Assembly: GCF_003576645.1 (NCBI RefSeq)
Contig: NC_044922.1
Coordinates: 19,076,854 to 19,140,853 of the forward strand
Direction of reading: 5' to 3'
DNA length: 64,000 bases
Source: Ipomoea triloba
Lineage: Eukaryota; Streptophyta; Magnoliopsida; Solanales; Convolvulaceae
In this document: in pieces, positions 11,420-22,590 of the stretch
How the letters are laid out: each line of letters begins with the position of its first letter
How positions within the stretch are numbered: the first letter of the stretch is position 1
Notes under the pieces: generated by a model
What the model was told of the DNA's origin: nothing
Database searches by the model: none
Seen by the model: only the letters and a program-made list of their open reading frames with translations
Made by a program: the position numbers and the translations under genes

Positions 11420-12254
11420 CTAACACTTCGTCGGAGGCGTCGGAGTATAAGTAACTCAAAATAAGTTCATAGATTTTGCTTGCAAATAACACAAAGCAAC
11501 CACGACACTATACCAACCTTGATTACTTACTGATTTATTGCTATTGGGAACCTCACTGTGGCTACTTCAACATTTTCACACTCTTGTGAGAGATAATAGT
11601 AGCAATATCTTAAGGTGTGTAGGATAATGGTTGCAACTTTCTCTTGTCATTCAAATAAAAAAAATAATAATAATAGTTAAATAAAAAAAATTTTAATTTA
11701 ACATCAAGTTTAAACCATTATTATTATTATTATTATTATTATTGGTGAAAAGAAAAATCTACTGTCACTACTCAATTGTGTACAGGGGATAAATCTCACC
11801 TTGTAACCCATAGTTGAGCACGAATTTATAAACTTGCATATGTTTTGCGTCATCTAATGCTATAATCTTGCGTTGGGGGCTTTTTTTAAGCAATTGCATA
11901 GCAAAGGTGAAATGTTCGGATTGTTCGGTGTGGGTATTTCAACATTTTCAAACTAGAAAAAAAAAAGATTAAATAATAAATTTCTATGAATTGAAGGACG
12001 AGATTGAAAGTACATATTCTCACTGGCAACAAGGAGGTAAACAACCAAAGAACAATGGCGGAATGCAAATGCATTGAAGTCATAATATAAGAAACACTCC
12101 GGTAAGCCGGCCCACATCACATCATCTAAAGTAAAATTTATATAGGGGATTCTCACTTGAAATACTATAGCTAGATCAGAGGTTCAAAAATGACACCACT
12201 AATCTAAATCAGATTGATATGAATTACTATTCCAGCTGTGAAGGTGTAGAATAA
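11420..12254 (-). pseudogene. F-box/LRR/FBD exon debris, left of Copia insertion
   Basis: Minus-strand pieces include FTFAMQLLKKSPQ (about 11910-11830), the ALELL-SSPNL segment of this family. The segment 12180-12254 matches 61500-61560 closely. An AT-rich microsatellite (ATT)n lies at 11720-11745. The gene piece is interrupted by the Copia element at 12260 and resumes at 13389. Confidence 0.55.
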
Positions 12255-12259
12255 ATTTC

Positions 12260-13383
12260 TGTAGGCTAAAATATGGTAAAACACTCAGAGTATTATGTTG
12301 GGAAAAATGATGATGAGTATTCCACTTCTATCTCGGTTAATTTATACACAATTAACGAAGAAAATAACTCAACAAACATCTCTAGAATATCTATAACAAC
12401 ATAGAATTAAAAAAAGATAATGAAAGACTAATTCAAAACAAAACTAATTTGCAGTAAATATAGCATTTTCTATCACTCCTCCTTGCTATTTTTGCTGCAA
12501 ACTCCAATCTTCTATCTCAAAACTTCAAATCTTGATATTGGCAATCATTCTAAACTTCAAATCTTAATCTTGGCAATCCCTTTGTCAGAATATCAGTTAA
12601 TTGAACACCAGTACTACAGTGAACCAAGTTAAATTCATTTTTTTAACTTCTCTAACAAAATAAAGCTTAACTTTAAAGTGTTTAGTCTTGCCATGAAAGA
12701 CTGGATTTCTTGAAATTGCTATGGCTGCCTAGTTGTCCCAAATTCCCTTTTCAAGTTCAGGACTTGCATTCTTTTTGTCTTGTCATTTCCTTCATATTCA
12801 TTTTTCAACAAATCCCAAGCATGTTTTGCAATTTTACAGGTCATGATTTTTGTAAAAACTTCATCTGTTAGTGTCGAGTGAATGCAGGTCTTGAATTGGC
12901 CTTATTCATCTTCTTCTTTTCCTCCATGTACTCTCTCATTTGGGCAATTGTTGGATCTTCAGGATCGGAAGTGCTGGAACTTCATCAGTTCCCATCATTT
13001 CCAATAGGTCATGTGCTTCTAACTAAGTTTCCATTTTCACAGACCATGCATGGTAATTTTCTCCTGTGAAAATGGTGGGTTTAGACAAGAAACTATCTCC
13101 TGCCATTGAAGGATAAAGTTTTCAGCTCTTATATGATAAGAGTTCCTCAATGATTCACTCACACAGGTCCCTTAAGAAAAAGGGATCTGATACCACTTTG
13201 TTGGCTAAAAGATAGTAAAACACTTATTCCACTTCTATCTCTGCTAATTTATACACAATTAACATAGAAAATAACTCAACAAATATCTCTAGAATATCTC
13301 TAACAACAATAGAATTAAAAAAAGATAATGAAAGACTAATTCTAAACAAAACTAACTTGCAGTAAATATAGCATTTTCTATCA
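12260..13383 (-). mobile_element. Internally deleted Copia LTR retrotransposon
   Basis: LTRs lie at 12260-12475 and 13199-13383; both start TG, end CA and are alike over most of their length. The 5-bp target duplication ATTTC lies at 12255-12259 and 13384-13388. The primer-binding site (minus-strand TGGTATCAGA, initiator tRNA-Met type) abuts the right LTR, and the polypurine tract AGCAAGGAGGAG abuts the left, so the element is on the minus strand. The paralogous F-box segment at 61547-61580 has a single ATTTC and no insertion, an empty site. Confidence 0.93.
12545..12925 (-). pseudogene. Copia gag joined to RNase H tail by internal deletion
   Basis: Reading the minus strand, a gag segment (CKIAKHAWDLLKNEYEG, then QVLNLKREF), typical of the Copia UBN2 gag domain, passes at about 12735 directly into AIAISRNPVFHGKTKHFKVK. 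That is the end of the Copia RNase H domain, which continues after a frameshift to LTDILTKGLP. Protease, integrase and most of reverse transcriptase are absent. The element cannot transpose alone. Confidence 0.75.
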
Positions 13384-13388
13384 ATTTC

Positions 13389-13840
13389 TTTCTCAACCGC
13401 TTCAGCATGGTTCAAAAATTTGTTAAATGCTATCACAATATGACTTTTCAATCTTCAAAAATGACTCAATCTTGATTATTGTCTTAAGTATTTTCAAATC
13501 TTGTTTGATAAAGCAAGAATCCTTCATAATTCTTGAAAGAGCATCTTTGTCAATCCACCTACTCGACTATAAGTCAACAAGAATGAAAAACATATAAAAT
13601 CACTTCAAGCGTGTATGAGATACACTTTCCTACATATTGTTAATCATTTTATATAAGCAATCTAGATAAAGGTTGTTGAAAAATTAATAGGGTTGCAAAG
13701 AGATAATTCAACAAGGGGAAAAAATGTTATGAAAAATCTCAAAATTCTCTCGAGCTAATACTGTTAGATAACAACTCTCAAAATAAGCAATAATGTTGAG
13801 TAAATGGAGATTATGAGTGGTTATAGTTAATTTGCAAAAT
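13389..13840 (-). pseudogene. F-box/FBD exon debris, right of Copia insertion
   Basis: It continues the gene broken by the Copia element. The piece at 13440-13760 closely parallels 63060-63380, including the minus-strand terminal-exon segment and the phrase TTCAACAAGGGGA. It is cut on the right by the Athila-like element at 13846. Confidence 0.55.
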
Positions 13841-13845
13841 TGGAT

Positions 13846-15127
13846 TGATAAGCACCAAGAATAGCACTTAAAAAGGGTCTTAATTGGATTAATAGTGCAA
13901 CGTTTTGTCATCCGATCACAACAATTGCATGCGTTTTAGCTCAGATGTGATCAAAATCTTCTAACATCATTCCTAGGAAGAGTTTTGAGATATTTTACAG
14001 GTTGGAGAGGGATATGAGGCTAAAATAGAGCAAAAGACAAAATAAGCCACAATGCAGTATCGTCCCACGCAGCCTCACACGCGTGTGGCTGGGCGTGGAA
14101 TCTTTCCAGTAGCCTTCCACGCCCACCACCACACGTGGTGGCATGCGTGGTCGGGCCAAGGGCCGTTTTGGGAAATTTGTTCCCTTTTGTCACCCATATA
14201 AATCCCTCTTGCCCTAAACCAAGAGAACAATATGAAAAATCATAGAATAGAGTAGAATAGATCTAGAGGGTTTTCTCCCCTCTTGGGGAAAAATTCCTTT
14301 TTCTTCTAGCTTACATTAGATCCAAGGGCAAGGATGAAGATTGGGATTTCAAGAACAAGGTTGTAAAGATCCCCTTTCTAAGGGTGGTAACTATTCTCTC
14401 CATTTCCTAATTTAATACTTGTTTCTTTGAGATTTCCTTTCTTTTTCTTGTTTCTTTAGCATGATAGAGTAGATTAGATAGGGGATTGGTAGCCCCAAGG
14501 TTAATCTATGTGGATGTTTAATATTATTGCTATTTGAATTGTGAGTTGCTTGGTTGTTGGATGATGAACTTGTGTGGATGATGTTCTTCAAGCTTTGTGC
14601 CTTTTGTGGGCACATTAGGTAGCAAACCCAAAGAAAGTGAGTGTGTGCGCGATAGCGGCCACTCACGAGTCTAACTCACCCACATCTCTGCTATTAGTTC
14701 GAAAGGACGAGATCCGAGAGGAGTGATAGACAAAGTGTTCGATGAAATGCCCCAACCGAATGAGGATGTGGGAGTCCACAGTGTGACGCCACTTGGTGAA
14801 GTGCCACGAACTCCCTAGTCTATTCCACATCTCGTGCTCGCAACCGTATCCAAAGATAGACCACATAGAGAAGCCTAAAGCCCCAATCTCCACTTTACTT
14901 TTCCTTTATTTTTATCAAAACCACTACCAACCTTTCAAACCTCCCTACAAATGACATCCAACCTTAGCAAATCTCGTAACTCTTTTCCTTCAACCTCTTA
15001 GATGCCAACACACTAGTTCGGTTCCCATTCGCCATCCTTGAGAGACACAACACTCGAGAAGTCTTAACTCTTCGTTTTAACACCTTCCATTCAACCTTCA
15101 CCCTCACCACCATACAAACATCCTTCA
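13846..15127 (+). repeat. Left LTR of Athila-like element
   Basis: 1282 bases, TGATAAGCACC to CATCCTTCA. It contains two GC-rich palindromic modules (14064-14155) about 40 bases upstream of a TATA box. Confidence 0.93.
14197..14203 (+). promoter_or_regulatory. LTR TATA box (left copy)
   Basis: TATAAAT within CCCATATAAATCCC, downstream of the palindromic GC-rich modules. The same site occurs at 21065-21071 in the right LTR. It probably drives transcription of the element from the left LTR. Confidence 0.6.
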
Positions 15128-15130
15128 AAA

Positions 15131-15148
15131 TGGCGCCGTTGCCGGGGA
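15131..15148 (+). other. Primer-binding site, tRNA-Asp type
   Basis: TGGCGCCGTTGCCGGGGA follows the left LTR after an AAA spacer. It is complementary to the 3' end of plant tRNA-Asp, as in Athila/Tat elements, and would prime minus-strand DNA synthesis. Confidence 0.9.
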
Positions 15149-15381
15149 TGGCAAACAGTTTTGAATTGTGTTGACATCTTCGAAGTAGAATTTTAAGAGT
15201 TATTGAATTGCTTTCTTTTTGTTTGTTTTATTTTCTTGTTTTTGTTACTTGATTAGAGAAGTGAGCTTATTTATCTTGAACATATCTTGTGCTCACTTGC
15301 AACTACTTTTAGTTGCTTTATATTTGTTGTTTGTTAAGCTTGCGCAGGAAATTTTCTACAATCAATCCATCAAAGCTTACA

Positions 15382-16890
15382 ATGAGTGCTTATCCGTATC
15401 CCCATGGTTACCCATACCATGGAAGACCATACACAACAAACATTCCACCTCAAACCTATGAACAACAACCACAGTACTATCCTAATCCTTATTGGTATCC
15501 ACCATCACAATATACATAACCACCTTACCCGAACACTTTTACTTATCCTAACTACGAACCATATTCTTATGCTACATCCTCTATGCTTAATTATGAGAGA
15601 ATTGAGAAACCTACATACCAACATGGAGAGGAATCCCTTAGTTCAATAGCGGAGAATATTAATAACCGACTTATCCAAGTCATGAAGAAGATTGATCCAA
15701 GTTGTGAACTGGCATTAAAGACCACAATTCCTTCAACCGTTAAATCTCCAATTCAGTATAACCCTCCATCAAACCATCAACCTGATAGACATTGGTATTC
15801 TCATTCTCACACCAATCCTAGCTATTCACCCCCACCACAACAAAGTGATAGATATTTCAATGAAACACCACCTTTTATTCAAAATTTCAACCAACCTATA
15901 CCATCTTATGAGTACCTTCTACCAGCCAATGATGAAATCCAAATATTGAAGGATAAAGTAGAAATATTCATACAAATGGCCAAGGAAGATACCATCAATC
16001 TAAGAAATGAGATTAGAAGCGAAATGAAGAAAAATCTTGTCGCTCTCCGTGAGGAAGGACTTCCACTGGATGAAATTGAGACCAAAATGCTATCGATGTC
16101 AGAGGAGCTTATGAAGAGACTGCTACCAATGGTTGACAATCCCAACACAAATGACCACCCGACAATGGAAACCAACCGACAAGAGAATGACAAGATGAAA
16201 GAAATGATTGATGATGAAGAGGTGAGTGTCCAAGAATGCATAGAACTTGAGATCCCAATACTCTAAGAAGTTTCGACACTTGAGTTGAACACTCAACAAT
16301 GGGGAGAGATTGAGAGTGAAGACGAGGATAATATCGAAATAGTGTGGAAAGACGAAAACCCCGCACAAGGTAAAACTCTCACTCCAACTCTAATTAAAAG
16401 TTCTTATGATGTTTGTGAGGATGACTCCTTTACAATTTATAATGATAATTTTGATAAATGTGCCAAAGTTTCTTCTTGCTCATGGGAGTGTGATTCCTTG
16501 CAACTGTGTGATGATACTTTGGGGAGTGAGGATGATGTTGAATCTTTTTATTCTTGTGAAAGTGGGTTCTGCGAGTCTGATGAATCGGGAGAAGGTGTAG
16601 GCACTTCACAAGAAATAGATAGTAGTGAGTGTTTTCACTAGGATGCTTTTAAGGACAACTTTTTAAGGGAAGGAATTTATAACGAGAAGGGAGAAGAGAG
16701 GCTTACTATCCTTAAACAGCTTAGGGTAGTACCCCATGCTTATTTGTCTATAGAATGTGTTTTCCCCTTCTTTGCTTTTGAATTCAAGGATGTTACCCAC
16801 CTTGGGACATTCCTTGAAGCTAAAGTTCATGGGACGCTTGGTCGGGTCCCAAAATCTGTATGCCTTGAAGGTAGGCCACACTACGTCTAG
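15382..16890 (+). pseudogene. ORF A of Athila-like element, unknown function
   Basis: One continuous frame of about 500 codons is broken only by three in-frame stops (15517, 16264, 16639), with no frameshift. Residues 1-75 are rich in Tyr and Pro (motifs such as PYPHGYPYHGRPY). A middle part (about residues 195-260) is charged and helical (EIQILKDKVEIFIQMAKED), suggesting a coiled coil. An acidic Ser/Asp/Glu-rich part follows, then a final conserved-looking part (LSIECVFPFFAFEF) to the TAG at 16888. It occupies the place of gag, so a structural role is a guess; I do not recognise a domain. A TGGGAGGCA motif follows the stop directly. A shorter alternative start was not favoured because MSAYPYP lies just after the untranslated leader. 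Confidence 0.6.
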
Positions 16891-16935
16891 CCAGGAGACG
16901 TAAAACCATGGCGCACTTGGGAGGCAGTCCCAATG
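16888..16935 (+). other. Conserved post-ORF motif, first copy
   Basis: TAGCCA, then GACGTAAAAC, GGCGC and TTGGGAGGCAGTCCCAA in order. This string is familiar from Athila-type elements, where it follows coding regions; its role is unknown to me. A second copy lies at 19480-19525. Confidence 0.6.
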
Positions 16936-17138
16936 TTATCTTACCTTTTCTTTAAGCTTTCTTGTTATCTATAGTATGCTTTTCTTTATCGTTATTTCAA
17001 TAATGTTTCTATAACCTCGGTTAAGCTAACAAGTACAGATCATAAGCCCGAGAGTTACAAATTGCCCGCAATCGATCGACAAACATCATCATTAGCAAAG
17101 GGAAGAAGGGAAACCAAGGTAAATTTTGCACAAAAAGC

Positions 17139-17284
17139 CTTCCACGCCTACCACCACTCGTGTAGGCAGGCGTGGAAAAATTCCAGTAAGCTGCCACGCC
17201 ACTCACACGCGTGTGAGTAGGCGTGGGAAGAAACCAGTAAGCTCCCACGCCCACCACCACGCGTGGTGACGTGCGTGGACGGGC
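17139..17284 (+). repeat. LTR-type palindromic GC-rich modules inside the element
   Basis: Three CCACGCC...GGCGTGG-type palindromes, including CTCACACGCGTGTGAG and CCACCACGCGTGGTG, closely resemble the pair found in each LTR upstream of the TATA box. Here they lie between ORF A and ORF B. The stretch 16936-17138 and 17285-18047 is otherwise non-coding. Confidence 0.75.
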
Positions 17285-18047
17285 ACCAGACTTTTCGCGG
17301 ACTTTTCGCGCGAAGTGGTTTAAAACCCTTTCCTTGCTTCATTTCTTCACCACCACGAGCAAAAACTCCCTCAAGCTGAAAATATACATCTTCTAAGCAT
17401 TTCCTTCCACGTTTCTCAACTTTCCTTAAGGATCCTAAGTCATTTCCAAGGTAAGGACACATTCTCTTTTGCTATTTACTTGTTTAATGAAGAACTTGTT
17501 CTCTTTGAAGCATATCTCCATGGGTTTTTCTTGTTTGAGATTTTTCTTGAGATATATTGTTATGGGATGACTTAGTAGACTTGTAATAGGCCTACATTGC
17601 TTCTATGCACTAGAAATTTCATGTTTTACTATCTCTTGGTGACTAGATCTTGAAATTGCTTGATTTGGGTATTCTCTTGTCATGATGAGATCCTTGATGA
17701 TATAGTAAGCATGGTAGGGCAAAGTTTGCAACTTTCCTACTCTCTAGGCACTACATTGTTATATTTCACTTTCATGTTTCTTCCATTTTTCAACCTTGAG
17801 CTAGTCTTGAGGAAGAAGATGAAGTTGACCATATGTTGACCTTTTGACTATGAAATGAGTATGGAATAGAATGAGCTAGTCCTTGCATGTATATGATAGA
17901 ATTGTTGATAAATATCAAAATGATGATTGCATGCAATGAGTTCTTATGATCTTTTCTTTAAAATGTGCAATGTTGTTCATATTCAATGTTTAAATTGGAA
18001 AATGTTTTTCCTTGTGTGTTGCTTTGATTGCCCATGTTATAGGAAAA

Positions 18048-19205
18048 ATGTCTTCTCCACATGACCTTGCACAACAAATCGCTCAAAGGCTCCAAAGAGG
18101 GAAAGCTCCAGTAGAAGAAAACAGTGCGAGGAATGCAAAGACTCGCTATATTGAAGTACCCACGGGAAATCAAATCTTATTGATGACACCAACCATGCTG
18201 AGTCGGTATAGACAACTGTTGAATTTCCCGATTGTGCAATAGAAATATGTCGACTTGACAGTGCTGGAGGATTTTGAATGTAAGTACGGACTGGAGAGGT
18301 TAATCGCCGAGCTTTATTGGAAGAACTTGTTGAGCTGGAGGCAGGATACTTTTATTCCCCTAGTCCACAAGTTTATTGCAAGCTTAAATGTTGAAGGAGT
18401 GGCTGGAGATCTCTACAGCCCGACCATTAAGTTTCGGCTCTTCAACCAGGATTATCACATATCGGCCAATCGCTTGGGTGCTCTCCTAGGATTCTACGAG
18501 GAGGATAACCAGTCAAAGCACTGGTATCGAAGATTAAGGCATGACTTTGAAGATAGGGACATTCCGAGGAAGTATTGGTCGATGATCGCGAGGCTGGGAG
18601 TTGAATGGGTTGGGTCAAGGGTAAGAGTTTCTCAAATCGTAAGAGGGGACTTACGAGTCTTATGGAAGGTCATTGCTCATTCATGAGAAGGCAGGCCGGA
18701 GACCTATGATCGAGTCTCAAAGGCGGAGCTGTTCATGCTATGGAGTATGGACACAGGGCACTCGGTGAATATGAGCTCAATTTGCAAGAACTTGCTTGTT
18801 GCACAATAGCAAGAGTTGGCTAGGGCAATCTTTGTAGGCCCGTTGGTGACGAGACTGTGTGTCACTTTAGGTCATCAAATGAAGATTCATTGGTTTGAAC
18901 ACAGGCTTCAAGGAACACAAATTGTTCCTTTATCTCCCGAAGACGTCGCGAAGCTTAACTTAAGACATTTGGTGCGAACGAGGGAAGATGATGAGATGGC
19001 GGAAGATCATGCTGACACGCCAATGACATCTCCAGGGTTCACGCCCTCGCCGATGTCATTCCTTTCCCCATCCTCAAATGAGCTGTACTCGCCTGTGGAC
19101 TCTTCGATGTATTCTCCACCACCCCGGGAGCCTGGACCGTCCATGCCTACACCACAAGCCGAGGAGCAAACTTCCAACCCTGCAAGCTTCAACATCCCAA
19201 GCTAG
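18048..19205 (+). pseudogene. ORF B, Athila ORF1-like protein (PF03078-type)
   Basis: A single frame of 386 codons has three in-frame stops (18240, 18684, 18807) and no frameshift. Around residue 70 it reads KYVDLTVLEDFECKYGLERL, and around residues 120-145 TIKFRLFNQDYHISANRLG followed by ALLGF. This layout resembles the Athila ORF1 family of plant Ty3 elements, whose function is unresolved. The C-terminal 80 residues are Pro/Ser-rich and disordered (TPMTSPGFTPSPMSFLSPSS). ATG 18048 follows a possible splice acceptor TTATAG, so the ORF could be expressed from a spliced transcript. Family assignment is from pattern memory and is moderately sure. Confidence 0.6.
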
Positions 19206-19479
19206 TTTACCCCAGTCACTGATTGGAGATCCCTCCAAAACTTTCATTATCAATTGCACCTGGAGCAGATGCAGAAACTGGACGAAATTGCAAGGGAGAT
19301 TAAGGAGATCAAGAGAGCGTGAAGAGAAGAAGGCATTGGAGAAAAGAAAAGAAAAATTGATGATGTTGATTTGTGACTTGATAACTCAAAACAATGATTG
19401 TGGACAATCTTTTTTACTTTCGCTTCTATTTATATTTTTAGCTATATTTATGTTTATGTTTTATCGTGCACGTTTCATC

Positions 19480-19525
19480 TAGCCAAAGACGTTAAACGTG
19501 GCGCTTATGGGAGGCAACCCACAAA
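19480..19525 (+). other. Conserved post-ORF motif, second copy
   Basis: TCTAGCCAAAGACGTTAAAC followed by GTGGCGC and TATGGGAGGCAACCCA, matching 16888-16935 in order and spacing. It lies about 275 bases after the end of ORF B. Bases 19526-20710 are non-coding 3' interior with two AAGTGTGGAAA tracts near 19826 and 19912. Confidence 0.6.
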
Positions 19526-20710
19526 TAAGGAGAAGAAGAGACCACTCCACCACTACCAAAGAAAAACCAATCTTGAAAGGTATAATTTCAATTCTTCATT
19601 TATTTCTTTACCTTTACTCTGACCAAATTTTGAAGGGCAAGCATAGATTACACAAATTTTTGATAGGGATGCACATTGTAAGTATTTCTTTTATCCCTGA
19701 TTCAATGCACTGTTTGATTTGATTGCTTTATTTTCTTGAATCACAAATGAAGAGTTGCATAATATTGTTGTGTCGGATGTAACCTGTTTATTAGAATTAT
19801 TTTAGCCCAGTTCACACTTTTAAGTGTGGAAAAGGGGCGTGAGTAGAACCCTTGTACATATATCCTTTTTCTTTTGTTCCTTATGGAAACATCGAGGACG
19901 ATGTTTACTTTTAAGTGTGGAAAGGGTATATGCTTCTCGAAACAGTTGATTGACTAAGTGATAAGGTATAGGACCTAGAGGGCGTGTCATTGCCAATACT
20001 ATCTAGGAGGACTCCTAACCTTGTGCCAAAAATTGAATGTTCTAAATATGCTTTGGAAGTTTCACTTTGCACCAATTTGCACCGTCTTCGAAAAAGCATG
20101 GAGATGCATGTGAAGTCGGTTACCTTGAAAAGATCCTAAAAGATGAGAAAATAGAGAGGAGGTGAGCCACTTCGCTAGGATTCAGGCACCCATTGCACTG
20201 TCTTCGAAAAAACATGAAGCTCCATGTGAACTCGGGTCGCCTGATGACGTTATCCTAGGAAGTGAGAAAATAGAGTGATCACCCAAGCCATGGCGATGAG
20301 CGGTCCATGTCCCTTCCCTCACTTATATTAATGTAAAGGGGCTTTGGCGTTAGGTTGGAAATTGGCTAAGGGGTGAACATCGTTCCCACTAGTCGGATCG
20401 GCTGGAGACCCCTAGAAAATACAAGGTGAAACCCTATTGTCATTTGCATGCTTGAAGGTGTGAACAAAACTTTTATGTTATATCCATCTCTTGAGACTTT
20501 AACTTTCTTAGCATATTTCTTACATTTGGTTGGCATGAGTTTAGCGGTCTTGGTAGATAGTGTAGGGAATTTCACCCACTCAACTCCGAACACCTACACA
20601 TCACTTGATCGATTAACCATCAAAGAAAGAACTATTCTTGGTGCTTACATGATTAGGGTTTAGAAAAGTATGCTTGCTTGAATACAAGCAAGGTTTAAGT
20701 GTGGAAACTT

Positions 20711-22003
20711 TGATAAGAACCAAGAATAGCATTTAAAAAGGGTGTTAATTGGATTAATAGTGCAACGTTTTGACATCCGATTATAACAATTGCATGCATT
20801 TTAGCTCAGATGTGATCAAAATCTTCTAACATCATTCCTAGGAAGAGTTTTGAGGTATTTCACAGGTTGGAGAGGGATTTGAGGCAAAAAATAGAGAAAA
20901 AAAGACAAAAGAAGCCACACTCCAGTGTCGTCCCACGCAGCCTCACACGCGTGTGGCTGGGCGTGGAATCTTTCCAGTAGCTTCCCACGCCCACCACCAC
21001 GCGTGGTGGCATGCGTGGTCGGTCCAAGGGCCATTTTGGGAAAATTATCCCCTTTTGTCACCCATATAAATCCCCCTTGCCCTAAACCAAAAGGAGAGGA
21101 GGAACAATCTGAAAAATCATAGAATAGGGTAGAATAGATCTAGAGGGTTTTCTCCCCTCTTAGGGGAAAATTCCTTTCTCTTATAGTATAGATTAGATCC
21201 AAGGGCAAGATTGAAAATAGGGATTTCAAGATCAAGATTGTAAAGATCCCGTTTCTAAGGGTGGTAACTATTCTCTCCAATTTCTAATTCAATACTTGTT
21301 TCTTTGAGATTTCCTTTCTTTTTCTTGTTTCTTTAGTATGATAGAGTAGATTAGATAGGGGATTGGTGGCCCCAAGGTTAATCTATGTGGATGTTTAATA
21401 TTATTGCTATTTGATTTGTGAGTTACTTTGTTGTTGGATGAGGAACTTGTGTGGATGATGTTGTTCAAGCTTTGTGCCTTTTGTGGCCACATTAGGTAGC
21501 AAACCCAAAGGAATTGAGTGTGTGCGCGATAGCGGCCACTCACGAGTCTAACTCACCCACATCTCCGCTTTTAGTCCGAAAGGACAAGATCCGAGAGTAG
21601 TGGTAGACAAAGTGTTCGATGAAATGCCCCAACTGAATGAGGATGTGGGAGTCCAAAGTGTGACGCCACTTGGTGAAGTGCCACGAACTCCCTAGTCTAT
21701 TTCACATCTCGTGCTCGCAACCGTATCCAAAGATAGACCACATAGAGAAGCCTAAAGCCCCAATCTCCACTTTACTTTTCCTTTATTTTTATCAAAACCA
21801 CTACCAACCTTTCAAACCTCCCTACAAATGACATCCAACCTTAGCAAATCCCGTAACTCTTTTCCTTCAATCTCTTAGATGCCAACACACTAGTTCGGTT
21901 CTCATTCGCCATGCTTGAGAGACACGACACTTGGGAAGTCTTGACTTTTCGTTTTAACACCTTCCATTCCACCTTCAACTCACCACCATACAAACATCCT
22001 TCA
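20711..22003 (+). repeat. Right LTR of Athila-like element
   Basis: 1293 bases, matching the left LTR end to end with scattered substitutions and small indels. TATA box at 21065-21071; palindromic modules at 20930-21022. Confidence 0.93.
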
Positions 22004-22119
22004 TGGATATTCTGATATCTCATTCCTTATAAGACTTTATGGGAAGATTTTGATGCCCCATTGCAAGATATTCAGGGGAAATTTGAGGGGAAAAACACAT
22101 GATTTGAGTATTCATTATT

Positions 22120-22255
22120 ATATTTGAGTATTGCAAAACGCCACTGTTTACATGCGCATTGGAATCGAATGATAGACTTCATCAGCAACTGCAAAAGTAT
22201 AATTCGAATAATCTCATTAGGTATGTTTGACGATGGAGCCGAAGCTTCCATGTCG
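22120..22255 (-). pseudogene. F-box-associated protein, 5' fragment
   Basis: Minus-strand ATG at about 22252 opens a frame reading MEASAPSSNIPNEIIRIILL and ending CACKQWRF, the first 40 residues of the intact gene at 28833-30044 with substitutions. It then stops being homologous. A TATA box (22313-22319) lies upstream as in the intact gene, and the promoter-side block to about 22520 matches 27590-27830. Only the F-box is left, so this is a truncated copy. Confidence 0.75.
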
Positions 22256-22524
22256 TGCGAATAAGTATTATATATTGGATATTGGAAATGAAGTAGGGTA
22301 TGTGAAGACCCTTTTTATAGGGCCACTGACTAAAATTTCTTCACATATTTTAAGTAAATTCCTACCACACATTGAAAATTATATTTTCGAATGATTCATC
22401 AGTCAGTTTTGGACAAAAAAATTAGAATTGTTAATAAATGAAATAAATACTTATAATATCCAAAAGTTATTACTTTGTCATCGATTATAACACTGAATTA
22501 TATAGGCTATGCATTAGATTTACA

Positions 22525-22590
22525 TGAGTAGTTCAGTTGGGTGATAAATTGTGACAATAATATAGGATCGAATCCACTAAATGTGATAGC
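22525..22590 (+). mobile_element. SINE-like head with Pol III boxes
   Basis: TAGTTCAGTTGGGTGAT fits box A and GGATCGAATCC (22565-22575) fits box B at the right spacing. No SINE tail was identified, so this may be a truncated copy or the start of the insert that follows. Confidence 0.4.

Larger units (their letters stand above)
13846..22003 (+). mobile_element. Complete Athila-like Ty3 element, non-autonomous, 8158 bp
   Basis: The element has two LTRs (13846-15127 and 20711-22003) and the 5-bp target duplication TGGAT at 13841-13845 and 22004-22008. Its primer-binding site is of the tRNA-Asp type used by Athila and Tat elements. Between the LTRs lie two coding frames (15382-16890 and 18048-19205). 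I find no protease, reverse transcriptase, RNase H or integrase motif in any frame. The 3' interior (19206-20710) is non-coding, with imperfect repeats at 20080-20270 and a degenerate AAGTGTGGAAACTT tract before the right LTR. It must depend on an autonomous partner. LTRs are alike but carry many differences, so insertion is not very recent. Confidence 0.93.
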
